Below are positions 1 through 5,937 of a stretch of DNA of 13,282 nt, piece after piece (within the stretch, counting starts at the first letter, position 1; every line of letters begins with the position of its first letter). Made by a program: the position numbers and the translations under genes. The stretch comes from Onthovicinus sp900555545 (GTDB lineage: Bacteria > Bacillota > Clostridia > Oscillospirales > Acutalibacteraceae). The notes under the pieces were generated by a model. The model saw only the letters and a program-made list of their open reading frames with translations, was not told the origin of the DNA and made no database searches. The stretch is taken from contig CASFPX010000026.1 in the NCBI GenBank assembly GCA_949296915.1, forward strand, positions 1 through 13,282, in the 5' to 3' direction.

Positions 1-1
1 C

Positions 2-292
2 GACAACGCGATCGAGGCCTGTGAAAAGCTGCGGGAGGAGGACCGCGTCATTCTGGTAAAGGCGGGCAAGGTGCAGAACTTTGTCTCCATCCTGATCGAG
101 AACAACTGTGCGGCGGAAGTGCTGCCAAAGGGGAAGCGGACTACCAAGGCGGACAGCCTTCTGCACGGCTTCGGACTCTCCAACATGCAAAAGGCCGCTG
201 AAAAGTACGGCGGAACCTGCACCACAAAACGGGCGGATGGAAAGTTTACTTTGAAAATTTTGCTGCCTGTGCCGAATGTGGGGGAACGGTGA
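2..292 (+). CDS. GHKL-domain sensor histidine kinase, C-terminal fragment (AgrC-like)
   Basis: This is the end of a gene that starts before the window; 96 residues are visible. The fragment opens directly on the N box of an ATP-binding domain (DNAIEA), and a glycine-rich G-box segment (HGFGLSNM) follows near residue 58. The segment TTKAD before it and the ending KFTLKILLPVPN are typical of the GHKL ATPase domain in peptide-sensing kinases of the AgrC/VirS type. Such proteins autophosphorylate on a histidine in response to an extracellular peptide and pass the phosphate to a response regulator, often of the LytTR class. The sensor part and any partner regulator lie outside the window. A second kinase of the same family starts at 12386, but that protein is cut before this domain, so the two cannot be compared directly. 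The family call is firm; the signal is unknown. Confidence 0.85.
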   Translation, partial: DNAIEACEKLREEDRVILVKAGKVQNFVSILIENNCAAEVLPKGKRTTKADSLLHGFGLSNMQKAAEKYGGTCTTKRADGKFTLKILLPVPNVGER

Positions 293-402
293 ATTCCCTA
301 CGGCGCGGGCCGGATCCAAACATCCCACCTTTCACGGGTGAGGCGTTTTTGTCAACTTGTACACGGCAACGTTTTCTCGATTTTTGAGAGTCCTTTACAG
401 GC

Positions 403-424
403 GGAACGCCGGGGGCGGCGTTCC
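403..424 (-). repeat. Palindromic intergenic repeat, copy 1
   Basis: Read on the minus strand, this is a perfect stem with arms GGAACGCCG and CGGCGTTCC around the loop CCCC. It is preceded on that strand by CGTAG (425-429), exactly as in copy 2. It differs from copy 2 at three positions: two of these form one base pair (C-G here, T-A in copy 2) and the third is in the loop. No T-tract follows on either strand, so it is not a simple terminator. Confidence 0.75.
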
Positions 425-527
425 CTACGAAGGCATGCATAGATCCCGGACGGCGTATGTTCAGATCAGGATTTTGCGCAGGGGAATTTTTAAGGCGCAT
501 ACTTCCTTTTTTGTACCATCCCCGTAG

Positions 528-549
528 GGAACGCTGCCCTCAGCGTTCC
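528..549 (+). repeat. Palindromic intergenic repeat, copy 2
   Basis: This is a perfect 9-bp stem, GGAACGCTG and CAGCGTTCC, around the loop CCCT, preceded by CGTAG (523-527). It lies inverted relative to copy 1, about 100 nt away. The T-A pair at stem position 8 replaces the C-G pair of copy 1, so the stem is kept while the sequence changes. Confidence 0.75.
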
Positions 550-573
550 AAAATGCTGTTTGTAGATAAAATG

Positions 574-612
574 ATCCCCCGTATGGAATTGTTACGGTTC
601 CATACGGGGGAT
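574..612 (-). terminator. Terminator of the sipL-spoIVA operon
   Basis: A perfect 15-bp stem, 574-588 pairing with 598-612, encloses a 9-nt loop. It starts about 25 nt beyond the spoIVA stop codon. Read on the minus strand, the stem is followed by CATTTTAT, a short T-rich run. No T-tract follows on the plus strand, so it fits the minus-strand operon better than the kinase gene. Confidence 0.8.
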
Positions 613-636
613 TAACGCGAACAAAAAGTGCAAATA

Positions 637-2115
637 TTACAGGATAATGCAGATCAGCCCGCTGCACCCCTCGTTGATGACCTTCTCGATCGTCTCCTGA
701 AGTTTCAGCCGCGCCTCGGACGGCATGCGGTAAAGCTTGTTGTGCAGCCCTTCATTGACAAGCTCATGCAGGGACTTGCCGAAGATGTTTGACTCCCAGA
801 TTTGGGAGGGGTTCTCCTCAAACTCCTTGAGCAAGTACATCACCAGCTCTTCAGACTGGGACTCCGATCCCACGATGGGGGCGACCTCCGTAGTGATGTT
901 TGCCCGCATCATGTGGATGGACGGCGCGCTCGCCTTGAGCTTGACACCGTAACGGCCGCCCTGCTTGACGATCTCGGGCTCTTCGAGCGTCAATTCGTCG
1001 AGGGTGGGCATGACAATCCCGTAACCGGTGGCCTCCACCTCCTCCAGCGCGCCGCGGATCCGCTCGTATTTTCCTTTGATCTGGGAGAGCTGTGTGATGC
1101 AGCCCATCAGCTCCTGCTCATTGGCGATCTCCAATCCGGTGGACTCCGTGAGCACCTTGTAGAACAGCTCCTGCTGCATTGTCACGCTGATGCGGGCACT
1201 CCCGGAGGCCAAATTCATCTCGGCGATCCGCGCATTTTCAATGTACTCACAGCCGCACAGCTCCTTGACCAGACGGTTGACATCCCGGATGTGGGTCACC
1301 TTGGCCGCAGACGATTGAACCGAGGCGTACACCTTGGAACGCAGCCAGTGATCCGGTGTCAGATTGGAGATCCAGCGCGGCAGATCCACGGAGATCTCCT
1401 TGACCGGGAACTCAAACAGCACCTGCGCGAGGATCTGGCGGATCTCCTCCTCCGTCAGATCAAGGCAGTTGACCGGAATGACGGGCACGGAATACTTCTC
1501 CATCAGACTCTCCGCCAACGCGGCGGCGTTATTGGTGTTGGGATAGGTGCAGTTGAGCAGGATGATGAACGGTTTGTTGATCTCCTTGAGCTCGTTGACA
1601 ACCCGCTCCTCCGCCTCCTCATACTCCTCACGCGCGATATCGCTGATGCTTCCGTCCGTCGTGACCACCAGCCCGATGGTCGAATGCTCGCTGATCACCT
1701 TACGCGTACCGATCTCCGCCGCCATATTAAAAGGGATCTCATGGTCATACCACGGGGTTTTGACCATCCGGGGCTGGTCACCCTCTACGTAGCCAAGCGA
1801 CCCCGGCACAATGTATCCGACGCAGTCGATCATCCGCACGCGGAAACGCGCGTTCCCCGGCAGTTCGATCTCCACGGCCTCCTCCGGGATAAATTTGGGC
1901 TCCGTGGTCATGATGGTGCGCCCCGCCGCAGACTGCGGCAGCTCATCTACTGCACGGTCCCTGCGCGCGTCGTCCTCAATATTCGGGACTACAAGCGTAT
2001 CCATAAACCGCTTGATCAAGGTAGATTTTCCGGTTCTCACCGGCCCGACGACACCGATATAGATATCCCCCTGCGTCCGGTCAGCGATATCTTTATAAAT
2101 ATTGCGCTGTTCCAT
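637..2115 (-). CDS. spoIVA: Stage IV sporulation protein A (SpoIVA), spore coat morphogenetic ATPase
   Basis: SpoIVA is a mother-cell protein that binds the outer forespore membrane, hydrolyses ATP and polymerises into the basement layer on which the spore coat is built. The 492-residue product has the family's usual length and near-colinear similarity to the Bacillus subtilis protein as I recall it. The N-terminal ATPase part shows a Walker A motif GPVRTGKST (residues 24-32, lysine 30) and the DCVGY segment with aspartate 97. Other family blocks are DELPQSAAGRTIMTTEPKF and EIGTRKVISEHSTIG. The protein ends in GCSGLICIIL, the hydrophobic tail expected for membrane targeting; the cysteines there differ from the B. 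subtilis tail. I chose the ATG at 2115 because AAGGAGG lies 9 nt upstream and the family starts ME; an in-frame ATG two codons earlier is possible. It follows the sipL-like gene by 43 nt in one operon and has no promoter of its own that I can see. Confidence 0.97.
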   Translation of the reverse strand: MEQRNIYKDIADRTQGDIYIGVVGPVRTGKSTLIKRFMDTLVVPNIEDDARRDRAVDELPQSAAGRTIMTTEPKFIPEEAVEIELPGNARFRVRMIDCVGYIVPGSLGYVEGDQPRMVKTPWYDHEIPFNMAAEIGTRKVISEHSTIGLVVTTDGSISDIAREEYEEAEERVVNELKEINKPFIILLNCTYPNTNNAAALAESLMEKYSVPVIPVNCLDLTEEEIRQILAQVLFEFPVKEISVDLPRWISNLTPDHWLRSKVYASVQSSAAKVTHIRDVNRLVKELCGCEYIENARIAEMNLASGSARISVTMQQELFYKVLTESTGLEIANEQELMGCITQLSQIKGKYERIRGALEEVEATGYGIVMPTLDELTLEEPEIVKQGGRYGVKLKASAPSIHMMRANITTEVAPIVGSESQSEELVMYLLKEFEENPSQIWESNIFGKSLHELVNEGLHNKLYRMPSEARLKLQETIEKVINEGCSGLICIIL

Positions 2116-2158
2116 TACCATTTTCCTCCTTGCGCTCATTCTGTAATCGTGACCTGAT

Positions 2159-3694
2159 TCACGCACTCGGGATCAGGAGCATACACTTTTCGGGTACCAT
2201 TTCCTCCGTAAGCTGATTCTCGCTCATGATCGCCTGTACCGTCGTGTTGTACCGGACTGCGATATCCCATACGTTTTCCCCCGCGTCGCAGTAGTAGATG
2301 GTCAGTGCCGCGGCCTTTTGCTCTTTTGAATGCTCCTCCAGCAGTGTCAGATCCGTGATGACCTTTTTCTCAATCACCTCAAATACGCTCGCTGTAACGG
2401 AGAGTTCCAGCCGGACGTCAAGCCGCCCTTCGCTGCCCATCACATAATCCAAGGCGGAGACCGTCACGCTCGGGTCGCACTGGATATTGCCGCCCACCTC
2501 CCCCAACCGGCGGAGATATTCGTAGTCCATCTGGCGTTCCACATACTGCAGTTCGCCTCCAGAGTCAACCAGCAGGATGCAGACCGTCGCCGTCCCGGTG
2601 ACGGCCAGCTGTCCATCCCGCGGGGCAGCGGCGGCCGTGATCCCGGCACACCACAGATCCACCACACTGGCGATCCCCGCAGCTGAGAGCTCCAGCCGCC
2701 CCTTACAGAGCGAAGTGTCCGTAAAGATGTCCGTCAGGCGCATCAGCCGGACAATCCTGTGCTCCGCATTCAGCTCATAGGCAGTGGAGTAGGCGTCCGT
2801 GACCATCGGCGCCTCGGAATCGACATACGCGCAGATATTGGCGCAGATACGGGCCGTGACATCCAGCAGCCGCATATTGCCCTCCGCATCACTGCGCGGT
2901 GTGACCTCCAGGCAGGTCGTCTCCAAACGTACATCGCTGCTGCACTGCTCATCAATCCCCTCCGCCTCCAGAATCTGGCTGATGGGGATACTGCTCGTCA
3001 TCTTCTCCGCTGTTCCACCACTCTCATCGCTGCAATAGAGGGTTCGGATCTCCAACTCCCCTTTTAGTAAGATCTTGTTGGGGATCACCTTTATCTCCCG
3101 TGCCCTGATGCAGGAGGTGGTGCTGATAATCTGAGCGATCTGTGGCTGTGTATCGCCGAGCTCCAGCACTTCGCTGACGGTGAAGCTGCGCTGGACACAG
3201 CACTTGACCGTGCTCACCGGCACACTGCACCGCCGCAGCTGTACGCCACCCCCCTCCGCCTGATCGATCAACGCACCGTTGCTGGGGGCCGTAGCCCGCA
3301 CAAGCAATGTGACACTGGCATGGATATCCACACGCCGCTGGCTGACTGCCCGGCAGTTTACATATTCCGTCTTGGCATGTACACGGGCACAGACATCCTG
3401 CGGCAGATCTGTCACTTCCACAAAGCGTGAAAACGGGTGTGTCTGCTCGTGACAGTGGAGCTTCCCCTGCTCGCAGACGTAGACCAGGCGGATCACAACA
3501 CTTCCATCCACCGTGATCCGTCCGCCCGAGGGCTGCACGCCCGTAATCTGCGGCGTGATACAGCACTTTAAAATCCGCTGGATATCCGGGCAATAGTCCG
3601 GCAGTGTGAGGTCACTGTCCACCGCCTGCTCCATGCTTCCCTCATATATCAGCTCATTGACACATACGCCTTGCCTGATCACATTCAAATCCAT
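2159..3694 (-). CDS. sipL: SipL-like protein: DUF3794 domains plus C-terminal LysM (SpoIVA-interacting)
   Basis: SipL is a clostridial mother-cell protein that binds SpoIVA and is needed to localise the spore coat. The 511-residue product begins with the DUF3794-type region (NELIYEGSMEQ, then LTLPDYCPDIQRILK at about residues 30-45). Related beta-rich segments follow through the middle. It ends with a LysM domain of about 45 residues (IYYCDAGENVWDIAVRYNTTVQ to the terminus). In Clostridioides difficile the LysM domain is the part that contacts SpoIVA. The gene lies directly upstream of spoIVA with a 43-nt gap on the same strand, which strongly supports the role. I chose the ATG at 3694, with AGAGGG 8 nt upstream; an upstream in-frame start would lack such a site. 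The protein is unusually rich in cysteine: 23 of 511 residues. Some annotations may call it only 'DUF3794 and LysM domain protein'. Confidence 0.9.
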   Translation of the reverse strand: MDLNVIRQGVCVNELIYEGSMEQAVDSDLTLPDYCPDIQRILKCCITPQITGVQPSGGRITVDGSVVIRLVYVCEQGKLHCHEQTHPFSRFVEVTDLPQDVCARVHAKTEYVNCRAVSQRRVDIHASVTLLVRATAPSNGALIDQAEGGGVQLRRCSVPVSTVKCCVQRSFTVSEVLELGDTQPQIAQIISTTSCIRAREIKVIPNKILLKGELEIRTLYCSDESGGTAEKMTSSIPISQILEAEGIDEQCSSDVRLETTCLEVTPRSDAEGNMRLLDVTARICANICAYVDSEAPMVTDAYSTAYELNAEHRIVRLMRLTDIFTDTSLCKGRLELSAAGIASVVDLWCAGITAAAAPRDGQLAVTGTATVCILLVDSGGELQYVERQMDYEYLRRLGEVGGNIQCDPSVTVSALDYVMGSEGRLDVRLELSVTASVFEVIEKKVITDLTLLEEHSKEQKAAALTIYYCDAGENVWDIAVRYNTTVQAIMSENQLTEEMVPEKCMLLIPSA

Positions 3695-3718
3695 ACAGAG
3701 CGCCCTCTCTTTCTGTTC

Positions 3719-3746
3719 GATAATTGCCGATACCAAGATATATGAC
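3719..3746 (-). promoter_or_regulatory. Candidate sporulation (sigma-E-like) promoter for sipL-spoIVA
   Basis: On the minus strand GTCATATA (3739-3746) resembles the sigma-E -35 element. CAATTATC (3719-3726) is a poor -10 element after a 12-nt spacer, shorter than usual. The position, about 20 nt upstream of the sipL start, and the mother-cell role of both genes fit. The -10 mismatch keeps confidence low. Confidence 0.25.
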
Positions 3747-3803
3747 GCCCCTGTCCCAATTATGAACGCCTGGGGGATCCATTCATAAATTTATTGTAAA
3801 CAC

Positions 3804-3832
3804 TTGCAATCATGGTCTAAAAATGGCATAAT
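3804..3832 (+). promoter_or_regulatory. Sigma-A-type promoter of the NSS transporter gene
   Basis: TTGCAA (3804-3809) and CATAAT (3827-3832) are separated by 17 nt. The transcript would have a leader of about 40 nt containing a short hairpin, TTTCCC (3842-3847) with GGGAAA (3854-3859), just before the GAGGAGGA ribosome binding site. Confidence 0.65.
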
Positions 3833-3880
3833 GAGAGAGTCTTTCCCGATTGGGGGAAAAATATTTGAGGAGGAAGCATT

Positions 3881-5245
3881 GTGGAAGAAGTAAAAAAACG
3901 CAGTACTTTTAGCGGTAAAATTGGTTTTGTTCTGGCCGCTGCGGGGTCTGCTGTCGGATTGGGGAACCTGTGGCGTTTCCCCTACTTGGCCGCTAAATAC
4001 GGCGGAGGGATTTTCCTGCTCGTGTACGTTTTACTGGCGGTCACCTTTGGATTCGCCCTGATGGTCGCCGAGATCGCCATTGGGCGTAAGACTGGCCTGA
4101 GCGTGGTAGGCGCCTATAAGAAGCTGAATAAAAAATGGGCTTTCTTAGGGTATATTTCCGCATCGGTGCCGATCATCATCCTGCCGTATTACAGTGTAAT
4201 CGGCGGTTGGGTCACCAAGTATATCGGCACATACGTATCGGGGCAGGGCGCCGCAGCTGCCAACGCGGATTATTTCAGCAACTTTATCTCCGGTACCTGG
4301 CAGCCGATCCTGTGGTTCGGTATCTTTGTGCTGGCAACGGCACTGATCGTCATCTTCGGTGTGGAGAAGGGCGTCGAACGCGTGAGTAAAGTGATGATGC
4401 CCATTCTGGTCGTCCTCACGATTGGGATTGCCATCTATGTTATCACGAGAGACGGCGCATCCGAAGGATTAAAATACTATTTTGTGCCCGATTTCAGCCA
4501 ATTGACCTCCAAGACCTTTTTGGCGGCGATCGGTCAGTTGTTCTACTCCCTCTCCCTGGCGATGGGCATCATGATCACCTACGGATCCTATATGAAAAAG
4601 GACGTCAACATTGAAAACTCCGTATTCCAGATCGAGATGTTCGATTCCGGCTTTGCGCTGCTCGCAGGATTGATGATTGTTCCCGGCGTAGCCGTCTTCT
4701 CCGGCGTGGAGAATCTGAACGCCTCCGGCCCCGGCCTGATGTTCCAGGTACTCCCCCAGGTATTCCACAATATGCCTGGCGGGCACGTAATCGGCGGGCT
4801 GTTCTTTGTTCTGGTCCTGTTTGCAGCGCTGACCTCCTCCATCTCTCTGATGGAGACGGTGGTCTCCATCTTCCAGGATAAGTGCAAGCTGTCGCGCCGT
4901 GTGATCGTCATCCTCGTGGCAATCGGCACGTTCCTGGTTGGACTACTCTCCTCCCTCGGTTTTGGCGTGCTCAGCTTTATTCAGCCGCTCGGCGAGGGCT
5001 CGTCCCTGCTCGACTTCTTTGACTTTATCAGCAACAGCGTCATTATGCCGATCGTTGCGCTGCTCACCTGCATTTTCGTCGGCTACATCATCAAAACCAA
5101 GGTGATTTCCGACGAGGTGAAGCTCTCCTCAAAGTTCCACTTTGAGAAGATGTTTATCGTGATGACCAAGTATATCGCCCCGATCGGCCTGGTGCTGATC
5201 CTGGTTAGCTCCGTGCTCAACACGCTCGGCGTGATTACGCTCTAA
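3881..5245 (+). CDS. Sodium-dependent NSS-family amino acid transporter (MhsT/Tyt1-like)
   Basis: This inner-membrane protein of the neurotransmitter:sodium symporter family would import an amino acid with Na+. The 454-residue sequence carries the family signature in helix 1, GSAVGLGNLWRFPY (about residues 22-35), where the broken helix binds sodium and substrate. I count 11 hydrophobic helices, the number found in bacterial members such as Tyt1 and MhsT rather than the 12 of LeuT and the eukaryotic transporters. Helix 6 (QLFYSLSLAMGIMITYGSY) and helix 8 (AALTSSISLMETVVS) are also well conserved. The start is GTG at 3881, with GAGGAGGA 6 nt upstream. The gene stands alone: its own promoter lies at 3804 and its own terminator at 5264. 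It is divergent from the sporulation operon. The substrate cannot be read from the sequence; tyrosine, tryptophan or other hydrophobic amino acids are the usual ones in this branch. Confidence 0.93.
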   Translation: MEEVKKRSTFSGKIGFVLAAAGSAVGLGNLWRFPYLAAKYGGGIFLLVYVLLAVTFGFALMVAEIAIGRKTGLSVVGAYKKLNKKWAFLGYISASVPIIILPYYSVIGGWVTKYIGTYVSGQGAAAANADYFSNFISGTWQPILWFGIFVLATALIVIFGVEKGVERVSKVMMPILVVLTIGIAIYVITRDGASEGLKYYFVPDFSQLTSKTFLAAIGQLFYSLSLAMGIMITYGSYMKKDVNIENSVFQIEMFDSGFALLAGLMIVPGVAVFSGVENLNASGPGLMFQVLPQVFHNMPGGHVIGGLFFVLVLFAALTSSISLMETVVSIFQDKCKLSRRVIVILVAIGTFLVGLLSSLGFGVLSFIQPLGEGSSLLDFFDFISNSVIMPIVALLTCIFVGYIIKTKVISDEVKLSSKFHFEKMFIVMTKYIAPIGLVLILVSSVLNTLGVITL

Positions 5246-5263
5246 TTTGACACGGCCCAACAG

Positions 5264-5293
5264 ATCCCGGCCATCTCATGGCCGGGATTTTTT
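5264..5293 (+). terminator. Rho-independent terminator of the NSS transporter gene
   Basis: A perfect 10-bp stem, ATCCCGGCCA with TGGCCGGGAT, surrounds the 5-nt loop TCTCA and runs directly into six T residues. It begins 19 nt after the stop codon. Confidence 0.93.
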
Positions 5294-5312
5294 ATGTTCT
5301 TTGAAAAAACAC

Positions 5313-5341
5313 TTGCAAAATTTATCAATATATGATATTAT
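5313..5341 (+). promoter_or_regulatory. Sigma-A-type promoter of the tRNA-His gene
   Basis: TTGCAA (5313-5318) and TATTAT (5336-5341) are separated by 17 nt, about 40 nt upstream of the mature tRNA-His end, and lie just after the transporter's terminator. Confidence 0.7.
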
Positions 5342-5380
5342 ATTTGAGCGCTTGTTGATGGCGCTTTTAAATTGGAAATG

Positions 5381-5457
5381 GTGGGTATAGCTCAGTTGGT
5401 TAGAGTGCCAGGTTGTGGCCCTGGAGGTCATCGGTTCGAATCCGATTATCCACCCCA
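5381..5457 (+). tRNA. tRNA-His (anticodon GTG)
   Basis: The sequence folds into a full cloverleaf. The acceptor arms are GTGGGTA and TATCCAC (one G-U pair). The anticodon stem CCAGG/CCTGG holds the loop TTGTGGC with anticodon GTG at 5415-5417, and the T arm is ATCGG TTCGAAT CCGAT. The discriminator base is C and CCA is encoded. The base before the acceptor stem (5380) is G, matching the extra G-1 that marks histidine tRNAs. Confidence 0.97.
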
Positions 5458-5468
5458 CTTAAAAATTC

Positions 5469-5499
5469 ATACGCAAGGCGGATCGTCTTGCGTATTTTT
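5469..5499 (+). terminator. Hairpin with T-run between tRNA-His and tRNA-Gln
   Basis: A perfect 9-bp stem, ATACGCAAG with CTTGCGTAT, has a 9-nt loop and is followed by a run of T, so it looks like an intrinsic terminator of the tRNA-His transcript. It starts only 12 nt after the CCA end. Whether transcription reads through to tRNA-Gln, or that gene has its own promoter, is not clear. Confidence 0.65.
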
Positions 5500-5512
5500 A
5501 GTAGTTAGATAT

Positions 5513-5587
5513 TGAGGCGTAGCCAAGTGGTAAGGCACGGGACTTTGACTCCCGCATTCGCTGGTTCGAGCCCAGCCGTCTCAGCCA
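5513..5587 (+). tRNA. tRNA-Gln (anticodon TTG)
   Basis: This is a complete cloverleaf with acceptor arms TGAGGCG and CGTCTCA (one G-U pair). The anticodon stem CGGGA/TCCCG holds the loop CTTTGAC with anticodon TTG at 5545-5547, and the T arm contains TTCGAGC. The discriminator is G and CCA is encoded. I find no good -35/-10 pair between the preceding hairpin and this gene. Confidence 0.96.
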
Positions 5588-5593
5588 TGAGGA

Positions 5594-5630
5594 GAAGGGA
5601 TTTGCCGTGACGGCAAATCCCTTCTTTTGT
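5594..5630 (+). terminator. Rho-independent terminator after tRNA-Gln
   Basis: A perfect 14-bp stem, 5594-5607 with 5611-5624, has a 3-nt loop TGA and is followed by TTTTGTT. It begins 6 nt after the tRNA CCA end. Confidence 0.93.
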
Positions 5631-5937
5631 TCGCAATACCTTTCCATATGTATGCTGAATGACTTATTTGCAAGCAAAACACGCTGACTCTATGGGACAA
5701 GTCCGATCTTACAAACGCCCTCTTTTATCCCAAAATACTACACGCGGCAACTTCAAAACAGAATTTAACATCCAGGTTTCTCTCCCCATTGACAGCCGTG
5801 AAATATTTTTTTAAAATAGGTAGAAGAGCGGCATATATATCCATTTTACTGCGGTTTTCATGTTAGAGGAAGGATCAAAAACAAATCCAAATTGGATCAG
5901 AAGCATCAAGATAATCTTTTGAATTGAGGGGATCACA
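5631..5937. other. Intergenic region upstream of the transglutaminase-like gene
   Basis: The first half, to about 5785, shows nothing I can assign. The second half holds a strong promoter (5789-5817) and a leader of about 110 nt. The leader contains a 13-nt palindrome, ATCCAA-A-TTGGAT (5885-5897), and a 20-codon open frame (5860-5922) without a ribosome binding site, ending 15 nt before the next start. Confidence 0.5.
5789..5817 (+). promoter_or_regulatory. Sigma-A-type promoter of the transglutaminase-like gene
   Basis: A consensus TTGACA (5789-5794) and TAAAAT (5812-5817) are separated by 17 nt. The intervening sequence is A/T-rich near the -10. This is the best -35 match in the window. 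Confidence 0.8.

Larger units (their letters stand above)
293..636. other. Intergenic region with palindromic repeats between a kinase gene and spoIVA
   Basis: This gap separates two convergent genes. It holds two copies of a 22-nt palindromic element (403-424 and 528-549), a 9-mer TTCCCTACG that occurs at 294-302 and 421-429 and inverted at 523-531, and the spoIVA terminator (574-612). I see no convincing terminator for the kinase gene and no credible small gene; a 30-codon frame from 434 lacks a ribosome binding site. Confidence 0.7.

Noticed and set aside
327..352. Possible terminator for the left kinase gene (CACC/GGTG followed by a T-run)
   Set aside because: The stem is only about four base pairs and the T-run is displaced from it; too weak to annotate.
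434..526. 30-codon frame in the first intergenic region
   Set aside because: It has no ribosome binding site, no family resemblance, and overlaps the repeat-bearing region.
802..2157. 451-codon open frame on the plus strand opposite spoIVA
   Set aside because: It is antisense to a full-length, well-conserved spoIVA and its translation shows only reversed-codon composition (many His, Arg, Leu, Asp).
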